DNA of 46,774 nucleotides, taken from the NCBI GenBank assembly GCA_028293445.1, contig JAQGOU010000220.1:1-46774 (forward strand). Direction: 5' to 3'. The notes beneath the pieces were generated by a model. That model was not told the origin of the DNA, ran no database searches, and saw only the letters and a program-made list of their open reading frames with translations. The position numbers and the translations under genes are program-made. The DNA is from Verrucomicrobiales bacterium (GTDB lineage Bacteria; Verrucomicrobiota; Verrucomicrobiia; Limisphaerales; JACDHS01). Shown here in pieces: positions 1 through 9,841 of this stretch (its first letter is position 1; the number at the start of each line of letters is the position of its first letter).

Positions 1-26
1 CCAATAAACCCTCGCCAAAAAAGCCG

Positions 27-656
27 TTGAAAATTGTGCTGGTGGAAGATCAGCCGGAGATTCGCGCGAGTTGGATGCGTCTCATCGGAACATTTCCTGA
101 TTTTTCCTGCGTGGGAACATGCACGTCGGCGGAAGAAGCCTTACGCACTATTCCCACGCTCAATCCCGACGTGGTGCTGATGGATGTCTTTCTACCGCGA
201 ATGTCCGGCATTGAATGCACAGCGCGGCTCAAGGTTCTTTTACCGCAGGTTCATATCGTCATGCTGACTGCGGCGGATGATGACGAAATGGTTTTTCTGG
301 CGTTGGAGGCGGGTGCGGATGGTTATTTACTCAAGCAAACGAAGCCGGCTGATTTGCGCGACGCCCTGTTGGAGGTCCTGAGCGGCGGCGCACCGATGAC
401 CAGTGAGATTGCGCGGCGGGTTGTGCACTATTTCCGCGACCGCGCCAAGGTACGCGACACCATTGTTCATCTGGCTCCGCGGGAAAAAGAAATTCTGTCG
501 CTGCTGTCAAAGGGTTACGCCAACAAGGAGATCGCGGACGGATTATCGCTCAGCGTTGAAACCGTGCGCAGCTACTTGAAGAGCATTTACGAAAAGATGC
601 AGGTGCATTCCAGATCCGAAGCAGTCGCCCGCTATATGAGTTCTGAAAAAACCTAG
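27..656 (+). CDS. NarL/FixJ-family response regulator (receiver + LuxR-type HTH)
   Basis: N-term KIVLVEDQPEIRASW, phospho-acceptor region VVLMDVFLP, C-term LAPREKEILSLLSKGYANKEIADGLSLSVETVRSYLKSIYEKMQVHSRSEAV (LuxR HTH). Confidence 0.95.
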   Translation: MKIVLVEDQPEIRASWMRLIGTFPDFSCVGTCTSAEEALRTIPTLNPDVVLMDVFLPRMSGIECTARLKVLLPQVHIVMLTAADDDEMVFLALEAGADGYLLKQTKPADLRDALLEVLSGGAPMTSEIARRVVHYFRDRAKVRDTIVHLAPREKEILSLLSKGYANKEIADGLSLSVETVRSYLKSIYEKMQVHSRSEAVARYMSSEKT

Positions 657-667
657 GAAGGTTTTTT
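646..667 (+). terminator. Hairpin with T-run overlapping the stop codon of the response regulator
   Basis: AAAAAACC-TAGGAA-GGTTTTTT; the TAG stop is in the loop. Confidence 0.6.
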
Positions 668-695
668 CACCGGATCGTCTTTCGTTCTTTCCCCC

Positions 696-719
696 AGATA
701 CCCCCCATTCGGGGGTATC
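696..719. promoter_or_regulatory. Perfect short palindrome upstream of the amidase gene
   Basis: ATACCCCC-CATTC-GGGGGTAT; a related half (GGGGATACC) occurs ~25 bp downstream. Confidence 0.4.
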
Positions 720-834
720 CGTTCCACCGACTTGCGGGGATACCTCTCGCGCCGCCGCTTTGTTACAAACATGGCATCACACAAACTTTCGGGCCGTGAC
801 GGTTCACGACACGAGGATTTGTGCCAAAACGAAC

Positions 835-2304
835 ATGAACACAAAAACACAAACGTATCTAAAAAGCTCGGCGCTGATTTGCAGCGCCCTCGCTCTCGCA
901 TCGACGGCGCACGCCAGTACCGACTACGGTCCAGCCATTTGGAATCCACCGTGCAATGCGAATTATTACACGACGGGCAGCGGTCATAAATTCCACGTGG
1001 TTCACGACATCGAAGGTTATTACCTGACGACTATTTCCATGTTCAAAGGCTGCGGCTACACGGCGGCAAGTGTTCATTATCTGGTCAATGGCAAACAAGA
1101 CGCTTCCTCTGACGCGCCAGCCGGTGAAATTACGCAGATGCTCCGGGACTCAACCTATGGCTGGCATGCCCGTTGTTGGAACACTCATTCCACGGGAACT
1201 GAACACGAGGGCTTTGCCAACAATCCCGCCTGGTACACCGATGCGCTGTATCAAGCGTCCGCCGGACTGACGAGAAACCTCGGCAACAAATTTGGCTGGG
1301 CCAAGGACCGCAATCACATCATCGCCCACGGCCAGAAATCGGTCGCCGGCTGGCCCGCGTATGCATCGGCTAATTTAGGAATTGATCCGAATTGTAATAC
1401 CCACACGGATCCCGGTCCTTACTGGGATTGGACGAAATACATGGGCATGGTGAATGGATCCACGCCTCCTCCTCCGCCGGCTTACATTCCCGGTGACTTC
1501 ACGGGCAATGGCAGAACGGATTACACACTGTTCCGTCCGTCGACAGCGACGTGGTACATTCGCGACAGCGCCGGAGTGGGTACCGTTACTTCGTATCAAT
1601 TCGGTCAAACGGGAGATATTCCGCTGATTGGTAATTGGACATCTCAAACTGCGGCGGAGTTCGCGTTGTTTCGTCCATCGACTGCCACCTGGTATGTGCG
1701 GTTTCTGAGCGGCACAGTCACCTCCTTTCCGTTTGGAGCGAGCGGCGATATTCCGCTCATCGGCGGATGGTCCGGCCGCATGCGTGACCAGGCTTTGTTT
1801 CGCCCCTCAACCGGAATGTGGTATGTGCGGTTTGGCGACACGGGCGATGTCGTCTCTTTCTCCTGGGGCATCAACGGCGACGTTCCGTTTGTGGCTAACT
1901 TTGGCGGCAAGGGAATGATTGATCAAACGATGTTCCGACCGTCCACTGGCACGTGGTTCGTGCGCTACGGTGATACTGGCACGACCACTTCCTTTGGTCC
2001 CTGGGGCGGGACCGGCGATATTCCTCTGATCGGCGCCTGGTCAGGGCGCATGCAAGATGCGACCGTGTTTCGCCCATCGAATGGCACCTGGTATATCCGC
2101 AACGGCAGTACCGGAACGACCACATCCTTCGTGTTCGGACAAAACGGCGATGTTCCGTCCGTCGGAAATATCTTCGGCAACGGAGTCATCGATCAAATTG
2201 TCTTCCGCCCCTCAACAGGGACGTGGTATGTGCGCGATGGAAACACGGGCACTGTGAATTCGTTTGTCTTCGGTCAAAACGGAGACATCGTGGCTCACGA
2301 ATAG
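835..2304 (+). CDS. Secreted N-acetylmuramoyl-L-alanine amidase-like domain followed by six FRPSTGTWYVR (FG-GAP/VCBS-like) repeats
   Basis: Start MNTKTQTYLKSSALICSALALASTAHA (signal peptide). Amidase_2-like HKFHVVHDIEGYY...WHARCWNTHSTGTEHEG...HIIAHGQKSVAGWP...HTDPGPYWDW. Six copies of FRPS-x-x-WYVR. Confidence 0.8.
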   Translation: MNTKTQTYLKSSALICSALALASTAHASTDYGPAIWNPPCNANYYTTGSGHKFHVVHDIEGYYLTTISMFKGCGYTAASVHYLVNGKQDASSDAPAGEITQMLRDSTYGWHARCWNTHSTGTEHEGFANNPAWYTDALYQASAGLTRNLGNKFGWAKDRNHIIAHGQKSVAGWPAYASANLGIDPNCNTHTDPGPYWDWTKYMGMVNGSTPPPPPAYIPGDFTGNGRTDYTLFRPSTATWYIRDSAGVGTVTSYQFGQTGDIPLIGNWTSQTAAEFALFRPSTATWYVRFLSGTVTSFPFGASGDIPLIGGWSGRMRDQALFRPSTGMWYVRFGDTGDVVSFSWGINGDVPFVANFGGKGMIDQTMFRPSTGTWFVRYGDTGTTTSFGPWGGTGDIPLIGAWSGRMQDATVFRPSNGTWYIRNGSTGTTTSFVFGQNGDVPSVGNIFGNGVIDQIVFRPSTGTWYVRDGNTGTVNSFVFGQNGDIVAHE

Positions 2305-2372
2305 TTTCGCAGCATTTTCAGCACACCTCCCGCGCCAGCGTTCAGGGCTCCCTGAAGTTGACGCGGGAGTTT

Positions 2373-3797
2373 TTAATTTCCGAACTGAGCCGCAGCAGAA
2401 GGGAGCTCTCGTTCGATCTCATCCACGCGATATCCAAAGCCGCTGCCGCTGATCGTTGCTAAATCCACCTCGCCGTTGCGACGCTGATAAATTCCGGGAT
2501 GCACTTCCCCTTCAGCCGCGGAAGCTTCCGGATAAAACTGCATCGCATTGGTTTCCACACCCATGATCGTGCCGACGTTGGCAGCGAGCTGGACGTGTGG
2601 AATCTGGGCGAGCATCGGGTTCGTTAAATCCTGCACCATGAGATCCATTTTGTGCGCCTTGGCCCAACAGGCACTGAGGATGGCGCCGGTCTGGGTTTTG
2701 CAGGTCTTCAGCGCGACGCCCGTCCAGCCGAGTTCACGTCCAAATTTTACCATGCGCCAATCGTGCGCACTTTCGTCGAGAAAGAGAGGCTTCCGTTCGG
2801 AGACGCTATGGACAACGATCGGGTGAAATTCGAGTTCGTAGGGAAACGGTTGCTCGACGTAGAGAATCATCTTGAACAGATTCGGATGTTCTTTCGCGAG
2901 GCGATCCAGGATCTCGTTGACGTAGGCAGGATCTTTGACGGTGCAGTTAAAATCCGCAGAAAGCCATTGCACACCGTGCGCGAGGGAGATGCCTCCAACT
3001 TTGATGAGCCGCGCGTAATCCCACACGGAATCGTTACCGCGCAATTTGATTTTTAAACATTTCAGTCCGTCACGAGTAATCCAGTCGGTGAGCAACACAG
3101 GATACCCGTCGCGCACTTCATTGCCGGTGGCTTCGGAAGCATCGAGAAGATCGAGTCCACCGACGAGATGCCAGGCGGGTAATTTCGTCGCGGGGGGCAC
3201 GAAGTAAGCCTCGGGATATTGGCCAACGAAAGAAACGGTCTTCACGGCCGGGACCAGAAAGCTTTCCAGGGAACGGTTCATCCACTGCGCGTTGTAGGTT
3301 TTATAGATCGGTTGCTGATGAAGGTTTCCGTAAGCGTCATGCACCGCAATGTCGAACAACGAGCAACAGACCAATGCGGCCAACCAGGGCATTGGTTCGG
3401 CGAAGGCATTTTCCTCGTTGAACTTCCGCAAGGCCTCGCGAAGAACCTTCTCCTGGAAATCCCAGCCGATCTCCATGGGGTGCCCTTCGCCATCGAAAGA
3501 CGACCAGAGTCCCGCCAGTTTTATGCAAAAGTCTTTCAAAGCGCCGTGCCGAATCTCGTAAGGAACGGCACTGGGCCAGACCCATTGGACACTCAAGGGA
3601 GTCTCACCCCAGCCTTGCGCGCTATTTCCACGGCGGTCAACCACGGTGACCCGCGTGCGCGCGCAGGTGACGTAAGTAACCGTTTCCGCGCCAAACTTCA
3701 GCGGCACACGGGTATGCACAGGTAAGAAATAGAGCCGTGCGCCAGTAGTCCGAATATCCGTTGGCTTTGTAGGATGCTGCATGAAATGAGTCATCAC
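2373..3797 (-). CDS. Enolase-superfamily (mandelate racemase / muconate lactonizing enzyme-like) protein
   Basis: Ordered catalytic-type motifs: LKIKLRG (KxK), LSADFNC, YVEQPFPYE, LFLDESAHDW, ALKTCKTQTGAI. Confidence 0.8.
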   Translation of the reverse strand: MMTHFMQHPTKPTDIRTTGARLYFLPVHTRVPLKFGAETVTYVTCARTRVTVVDRRGNSAQGWGETPLSVQWVWPSAVPYEIRHGALKDFCIKLAGLWSSFDGEGHPMEIGWDFQEKVLREALRKFNEENAFAEPMPWLAALVCCSLFDIAVHDAYGNLHQQPIYKTYNAQWMNRSLESFLVPAVKTVSFVGQYPEAYFVPPATKLPAWHLVGGLDLLDASEATGNEVRDGYPVLLTDWITRDGLKCLKIKLRGNDSVWDYARLIKVGGISLAHGVQWLSADFNCTVKDPAYVNEILDRLAKEHPNLFKMILYVEQPFPYELEFHPIVVHSVSERKPLFLDESAHDWRMVKFGRELGWTGVALKTCKTQTGAILSACWAKAHKMDLMVQDLTNPMLAQIPHVQLAANVGTIMGVETNAMQFYPEASAAEGEVHPGIYQRRNGEVDLATISGSGFGYRVDEIERELPSAAAQFGN

Positions 3798-3918
3798 ATC
3801 CTGAAAAGGTTTGCAATAAAATCCATAGGGAGGATAGGATGCAGACTCGAAAGTCTATCGTTCTAACATTGAGGCAACGTGTACCGATCGTGCGCACGCC
3901 CAAGAAATCAGACCAACA

Positions 3919-6669
3919 TTGTTGTACATGAAAAAAACCTTTCTCTCCACCATTCGTGTTTGTCTGTTTGTTGCGTTGGCCACCATGGCCGCAGACGCCG
4001 CCCGCCTGGTGGTCCCATCCTTCGATGTGCGTTATTTGTCGTACACAAATTATAGCACCGGCAACGGCCCTTCTGGACTTTGGCTGGCCAACATTCGCGG
4101 TAAAAAGACATGGAGAGATCTTGTCGTCGCCAATAAGAACGACAACACCGTTTCGGTGCGCCTCTGCCGCGATGCCGGAAACTTTAATGTCACAGCAGTC
4201 TCTTATGCGGTCGACCTTCAACCAGTGGCCGTCATTGCCGCTGACATGAACCGAGATAACTACGACGATGTGATTTCCGCCAACTTTGGCACAAACACCA
4301 TCAGCCTCCTGCAAAATCAAAATAACAACACGTTGGGCACAGCAACGAATTTTGTCGTCGGCACAACACCCAATCCGGGACCAATCGCGTTGGCAGCAGG
4401 GAACGCGGCAGGGTCTGGACGACAGGATATCTTCGTGGCCAATCTGCTCGAGAATTCAGTGACCGTTTTGACCAATGCCGGCAATTGCTTTTTGATGCTC
4501 CGCAGCAACATTTCCGTGGGAACCGGGCCGATCGGCATCGCGTTCGCCGATTTCAACAATGACGGCACAGGTGACATCATTACGGCCAACACCAACGGAA
4601 CGATCAGCATTTTGCAAGGTTATGGTGCCGCTCATTTTCAGGCTTACAGTAATATAACAATGTTTGCCGGCGGCGACCCCCAACCGTCAGCCCTTGGGGT
4701 CGGCGACTTCAATATGGATGGCCGAATCGACCTCGTGGTGGCGAATTTTAATTCAAATAGCATCACAATCCTGACGAATAGCCTTGGAAATACATTTCTC
4801 GTCAGCAGCAACTATGACGTCGGCAGCAATCCTCGCGCCTTGGTCCTTCGCGATCTTAATCAAGATGGCATCACCGATATTGTGGTCGCGAACGAAGCCA
4901 GCACCAATGTCCATATTTTCCTGGGCAATCGTGATGGAACGTTCTCCTTGAACCTGGTCAAGAGCGTGGCGTCAAATCCAGTGGGCGTTGCCGCAAGCAA
5001 TTTCAACGCCGACAACATGAGTGACATCGCTGTGTTGTGTGAAAGCAACTCCACGTCGATTCTTCTATATGACCTGCCGCTGGTCTATAATGACACGATC
5101 ACAGCTTACGAAGACACTGCCAAAAGCATCACCCTGACCAGTGCACAGTTGACCAACGCCGCGTTGACTTACAGTATCGTCACCGGCCCGATTCACGGCG
5201 GATTAAGCGGTTCAGGCACAAGTTACACCTATACCGGGAGCACCAACTATTTTGGCACCGACAGTTTCACGTATAAGGTCAACGATGGATTAGTCGATTC
5301 CGCCACCGGCACAAACACGATTGCTGTTGTAGCAGTGAATGATGCGCCGAGCTTTAGTTTTTCCACGAATGTCATCACGGCAAACAAGTTTGCTGTCCTG
5401 ACGTATTCAAATTTCATCGCAAGCTCTTCGGCAGGTCCGGCCAATGAAAGCAGCCAGATTGTTTCCTATCTGACAACCTCGCTCGGAACCACGAACCTGT
5501 TCCTCACCCGGCCGACGATTCGAACCAACGGCGTTCTGACGTTCAGACCTTCAACGAATAACTTCGGCACCTCGACCGTCACGATTATCGCCCAGGATAA
5601 TGGCGGAAGAAGTTACGGCGGCACCAATCAATCCCTGTCCCAAACATTTACCATTGAGAACCCGGGACCGAACCCGTATCTCACGTTGAAAGGGACGTAC
5701 AATGGATTGTTTTCTGAAGCGGCAGGCGTTTCATCCAACAGCGCGGGGGCATTCACCTTCACGCTCTCGAACATCGGAAGTTACAGTGGGATATTATCAA
5801 TGAAGAATCTTCGTTACGCTTTTTCGGGACAATTTGATACGGCCGGCAACGCGCAATCCTTGATTAACAGCGCCACTCTAACCTGCGCGATCAACTTTCA
5901 ACTCGATGTTTCGAACAATACCGATCAGGTAACGGGAACCGTGACGAACGGCGTCTGGACTGCGGATCTGCTGGGCGACAAATTGACGTTTAATGCCACC
6001 ACCAACCTCGCACCGCTTGCGGGTAAATACACGCTCCTCATTCCTGGAGAGGTCGGTTCAACTAATTATCCCACCGGAGACGGCTATGGCGTCTTTACCA
6101 TCTACGCCGCAGGAACAGTTTCCTTCAGTGGCGCTCTTGCAGACGGCACCGCCGTTGCGGCGACAACTTATCTCTCCAAAAATGGTAAGATACCTCTCTA
6201 CGTTCCCCTGTTTGCTGGACGCGGAATCTTAACAGGCTGGATTTCGGTCACGAACGACATTACCAATCGTGTGGACGGAACACTTAGCTGGTCAACGGGC
6301 GATCATTACGTCCCGGGATGGAACACGAACGTTGCAGTCATCGGGTCCAGTTACACTGTTCCAAACACAAACACGCATTTCTTGGCTTTGACCAACGCGG
6401 TAATCACTCTGCGAAATGGCAATCTGACAACCACGCTGACTAACAACGCCACTGTCTTGACGAACAACAACGTCACGATGGCTCCAAACACGAACAGAAT
6501 CGCTGTGGTTTTTTACCCAGCGACAGGAACCGTTGGGGGCAGCTTCAAACACCCCGTAACGTTACAGACGATCCAACTGAAAGGGACTGTTTTGCAGCAG
6601 CAAAAGAAAGTCGAAGGCTTTTTCAATGCCTCGGGCGTGTCTGGTCATTTGGAATTAGCGGCTCCGTAA
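3919..6669 (+). CDS. Secreted FG-GAP/VCBS-repeat protein with an Ig/cadherin-like segment
   Basis: Repeated ADFNNDGTGDIITAN / GDFNMDGRIDLVVANFNSNSITIL / RDLNQDGITDIVVANEAS units; then TNYFGTDSFTYKVNDGLVDS (Big_9/cadherin-like). Confidence 0.85.
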   Translation: MLYMKKTFLSTIRVCLFVALATMAADAARLVVPSFDVRYLSYTNYSTGNGPSGLWLANIRGKKTWRDLVVANKNDNTVSVRLCRDAGNFNVTAVSYAVDLQPVAVIAADMNRDNYDDVISANFGTNTISLLQNQNNNTLGTATNFVVGTTPNPGPIALAAGNAAGSGRQDIFVANLLENSVTVLTNAGNCFLMLRSNISVGTGPIGIAFADFNNDGTGDIITANTNGTISILQGYGAAHFQAYSNITMFAGGDPQPSALGVGDFNMDGRIDLVVANFNSNSITILTNSLGNTFLVSSNYDVGSNPRALVLRDLNQDGITDIVVANEASTNVHIFLGNRDGTFSLNLVKSVASNPVGVAASNFNADNMSDIAVLCESNSTSILLYDLPLVYNDTITAYEDTAKSITLTSAQLTNAALTYSIVTGPIHGGLSGSGTSYTYTGSTNYFGTDSFTYKVNDGLVDSATGTNTIAVVAVNDAPSFSFSTNVITANKFAVLTYSNFIASSSAGPANESSQIVSYLTTSLGTTNLFLTRPTIRTNGVLTFRPSTNNFGTSTVTIIAQDNGGRSYGGTNQSLSQTFTIENPGPNPYLTLKGTYNGLFSEAAGVSSNSAGAFTFTLSNIGSYSGILSMKNLRYAFSGQFDTAGNAQSLINSATLTCAINFQLDVSNNTDQVTGTVTNGVWTADLLGDKLTFNATTNLAPLAGKYTLLIPGEVGSTNYPTGDGYGVFTIYAAGTVSFSGALADGTAVAATTYLSKNGKIPLYVPLFAGRGILTGWISVTNDITNRVDGTLSWSTGDHYVPGWNTNVAVIGSSYTVPNTNTHFLALTNAVITLRNGNLTTTLTNNATVLTNNNVTMAPNTNRIAVVFYPATGTVGGSFKHPVTLQTIQLKGTVLQQQKKVEGFFNASGVSGHLELAAP

Positions 6670-8993
6670 TCGGTCGTCGAGAATTTCTCGCCTCGCCGAA
6701 ACTGGAACGGCTGGCTTTCTGTGATGGCGAGAATCAGGCTTGAGAAACGAAATTCGTTCCGTGCCATTCTCGCCACGATCTCGTCGACAGCACAGCGATC
6801 GTAAACTTCGAGACCGCGCCCTAAAGCGTAGGTCAGCATTTTTTCCGCGAGACAACGGACAAATTCATCACGTCGCTTTTCGAGGAGAAATTTCCTGAGC
6901 GCTCCAACCCCATCGATCTTTTCTCCGGTCGCAAATTCTCCACTCGCATCGACCGGGAACTTCCCGTCCATTGTCCGCCATGAACCAATGGCGTCGAAAT
7001 TTTCCAGGGCGAACCCAATCGGATCCATGCGGGCGTGGCACGAAGCACACGCTGGATTTTTTCTGTGTTCCTCCAGACGTTGACGCAGAGAGGTCGATAC
7101 GGTCGGGCCTTTCTTATCGTCCAACGGCGGGATGTCAGGAGGAGGCGGCGGCGGCGCGGTTCCCAGTAGATTCTCGAGAATCCATTTACCGCGCTTCACC
7201 GGAGAGGTGCGATTGGGATTGGAAGTCAACGTCAGAATACTGGCCTGGCTGAGCAACCCGCCGCGTTCAGACCCTTCCAAATGGACACGTTGAAAATTCT
7301 CTCCCGTAACCCCTTTGATCTGGTAATGGCTCGCGAGCCGTTGATTCAGAAAGGTGTAATCTGCCGCCAAAAAATCGAGCACGCTTCGATCTTCCTTGAG
7401 GATAGAGGCAAAAAAAAGTTGCGTCTCATCCTCCATGGCGACCCGCAGCGATTCGTCGAAGGATGGGAACTCATCGGAGTCCGGGGCGGCCTGGCGCAAG
7501 TGGCGCAGCTGTAACCACTGTCCGCAAAAATTTTCCGAGAGAGCATCTGCTTTCGGATCTTTCAACATGCGTTCCACTTCTGAAACGAGATTCTTCTGCA
7601 GCGTATGATTCTTTGCTTCGGCAAAGAGTTTTTTGTCGGGCATGCTGCTCCAGAGGAAATAAGAGAGACGGGAGGCAAGGGCAAAGTCATCAATACGATG
7701 GATCTCGGACGAATCGTTTGGCTGCGGTTGAAATTCACCACGAAAGAGAAAACCGGGCGAGACCAGCACAGCTTGTAAAGCCAATTGGACACTGCCTTCA
7801 AAATGTTCACCATTTTTCATCCCCAGACTGTAGAACTGGAGTAATCGCTTGATTTCATCCTTCGTGGCAGGTCGACGATAGGCCTGATCCACGAATCGCC
7901 CGATGATTTCGCCTGCATACGCGCGCTTGTCGGTTTGTGCGGTGATTGGTTTCGGAAAAATCCGCAGATGACTTTCCGGGTACTGCGGCGGCCCCGCCGG
8001 ACCAACGACGTCGACGAAATCAACGTAGAGATTGCGATCATTCTTTCCAGGTTCCTCCTTCGGGTCTCGAAAGTTGTTCAGGTACGCCACTGAGATTTTG
8101 TATTCACCCGGCTGCAAATGGAGGCGTGTTCGATAAATCGATGGTTCCTCCTGCAACGCACTAACCTTGAAAACAGCGATGCTTTTATCGTTGAGACTAA
8201 CGTCCATCTTGGGGAGTTCCGGTCCGGCTTGTTCACCGTAGGCCCTTGTGCGGATGGTGTAGTCCCCTTCCACAGCAATGGTCATGTTGGTAAAGATTGT
8301 CACCTCCCGAAAGAGTCCCATGATCCCGTTCTTTTGATCCCTTGCCTGATTGTTGCTCCGGGAAAATCTTTCGGCCTGAAACCGGCGCACGGGACCATTT
8401 GTATCGGGTTGCTTCAGAATGGCAGTATCGAGAATCTTTTGCGCTGCTTTGAAATACTTCTCGAGAAGGATCGGTGACAAGGAAAGCGAATCCCCAATGT
8501 TATCGAAACCATAACCTGAGTCATCCGCAGGAAAGTCCTCAGCCGGATTAAAATCCACCCCGACCAGATCGCGAATGGTGTTGTTATATTCGGCGCGATT
8601 GAGACGGCGAACGGTCACCCGGCCCGGATCGGGTTTATCGCAATCACATTGGAAAACCTCCTTTTGAATCCATGAAACCAGCAGGTGCCGCTCTGCATCA
8701 CTCGGCTGCGGCTTGTCTTCCGGCGGCATTTCCCTGGTTTGCACATGGTGCATGACCAATTCCCACCTTTTGGGCTCCTTGAGAATAGCCGCGATATCCG
8801 CAAACGACTCGAGCGACAGATCGCCTTTATGTTTTTTATCGTTGTGACACCCGTAGCAGTAGCGGCTGAGAAGCGGTTTGATCTGCTTTTCGTATTTAGA
8901 TGCACCCCGTTGAGTCGGTGCCGGATTGGCCCCGAAACTGGTGTTCCGGACCAAAAGGATCAAAATAAAGATGGCAAACAGGCGCGCGGACAT
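6645..8993 (-). CDS. Planctomycete/verrucomicrobial-type cytochrome protein (DUF1587/1592/1588/1585/1595 architecture)
   Basis: CYGCHNDKKHKGDLSLESF near N-term; RLNRAEYNNTIRDLVGVDFNPAEDFPADDSGYGFDNIGDSL; ACASCHARMDPIGFALENFDAIGSWR; YALGRGLEVYD. Confidence 0.93.
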   Translation of the reverse strand: MSARLFAIFILILLVRNTSFGANPAPTQRGASKYEKQIKPLLSRYCYGCHNDKKHKGDLSLESFADIAAILKEPKRWELVMHHVQTREMPPEDKPQPSDAERHLLVSWIQKEVFQCDCDKPDPGRVTVRRLNRAEYNNTIRDLVGVDFNPAEDFPADDSGYGFDNIGDSLSLSPILLEKYFKAAQKILDTAILKQPDTNGPVRRFQAERFSRSNNQARDQKNGIMGLFREVTIFTNMTIAVEGDYTIRTRAYGEQAGPELPKMDVSLNDKSIAVFKVSALQEEPSIYRTRLHLQPGEYKISVAYLNNFRDPKEEPGKNDRNLYVDFVDVVGPAGPPQYPESHLRIFPKPITAQTDKRAYAGEIIGRFVDQAYRRPATKDEIKRLLQFYSLGMKNGEHFEGSVQLALQAVLVSPGFLFRGEFQPQPNDSSEIHRIDDFALASRLSYFLWSSMPDKKLFAEAKNHTLQKNLVSEVERMLKDPKADALSENFCGQWLQLRHLRQAAPDSDEFPSFDESLRVAMEDETQLFFASILKEDRSVLDFLAADYTFLNQRLASHYQIKGVTGENFQRVHLEGSERGGLLSQASILTLTSNPNRTSPVKRGKWILENLLGTAPPPPPPDIPPLDDKKGPTVSTSLRQRLEEHRKNPACASCHARMDPIGFALENFDAIGSWRTMDGKFPVDASGEFATGEKIDGVGALRKFLLEKRRDEFVRCLAEKMLTYALGRGLEVYDRCAVDEIVARMARNEFRFSSLILAITESQPFQFRRGEKFSTTDYGAANSK

Positions 8994-9130
8994 TTAACGA
9001 TCCATTTTCGACGATGCTCGACGCTAAATCATTAACTTTTTTTTGATTCGTAGCACCAGAAGGCAGAAATACCGTTACTCGCCCAAATCTCAGGCGAAAA
9101 ACCAATAAGTTGATCGTTTTGTCACCAAAA

Positions 9131-9417
9131 GCGATCCGTTTCCGGCGTTAAAAAATAATTTATCCTCAAAAACGTGTCGTTTCTGGCGTTCCAAAAAAAA
9201 TTATTGGCAAGAACGACACGATTTCGCCGATCCAAAACTTTTTATCGACGAAAACGACTCGTTTCTCCCGATAAATTATTTTTCATCGTCGTCCGGGACT
9301 CGTTTTCATCGATAAATTATTTTTTAACGCCAGAAACGACACGTTTTTGTCGTTAAAAATATTTTTATCGGCAGGAACGAGTCGTTTCTCGCGATATCTT
9401 GAGACATTTTCCCATTT
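9131..9417. repeat. Seven-unit 41-bp periodic array of near-palindromic ACGASWCGT-like cores with AT-rich spacers
   Basis: Cores begin at 9131, 9172, 9213, 9254, 9295, 9336 and 9377, every interval 41 bp. Spacers resemble CGATAAATTATTTTTATCG. Confidence 0.9.
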
Positions 9418-9487
9418 TCTTCTCTATATCGGATGCCAGAGGTAATTTCCGGATAGCAAACGGGGCACCAGATCGCCGTGGCTCGGT

Positions 9488-9601
9488 GGTTTGGAGTCCC
9501 GGCTTTAGCCGGCAAGGCGCTCGACCTGCGATCACGATTAGGTATTTGCAAATGCCCGGGCAAATCGCACACGTTGCCGGCTAAAGCTGGGACTCCAAAC
9601 C
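9488..9601. repeat. REP/BIME-like inverted repeat element (copy 1)
   Basis: GGTTTGGAGTCCCGGCTTTAGCCGGCAA (9488-9515) and TTGCCGGCTAAAGCTGGGACTCCAAACC (9574-9601); 28-bp arms, one mismatch; related copy at 24233-24345. Confidence 0.85.
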
Positions 9602-9841
9602 AAAAGATTGGCTTTCAGCACCCGATCAAGACAGTCGATCCTCACGCGCAGATTGTCGATCTTCGAACGTTAAACGGAAATTTCTTATGGCATCGCCCTA
9701 TTAGGCGCAGAAACGCTGCAAGTTGCACGCTTGCAGCTTCTTCCGCGTTTATGAATAAAACCGCATAATTCTTACCGAAATATTCCTGGAAAGCGCTGGC
9801 AAAACGTTGATGTTGGCAGTCTTTATGCGGCTCTCATTTGT

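Noticed and set aside
9131-9417. CRISPR array
   Set aside because: Regular spacing, but the 'repeats' are only ~9-bp degenerate cores, the spacers are similar to each other, and no cas genes are nearby.
9715-9737. GCTGCAAG-TTGCACG-CTTGCAGC hairpin as a terminator
   Set aside because: No T-tract on either side and no gene ending there; too small to claim a function.
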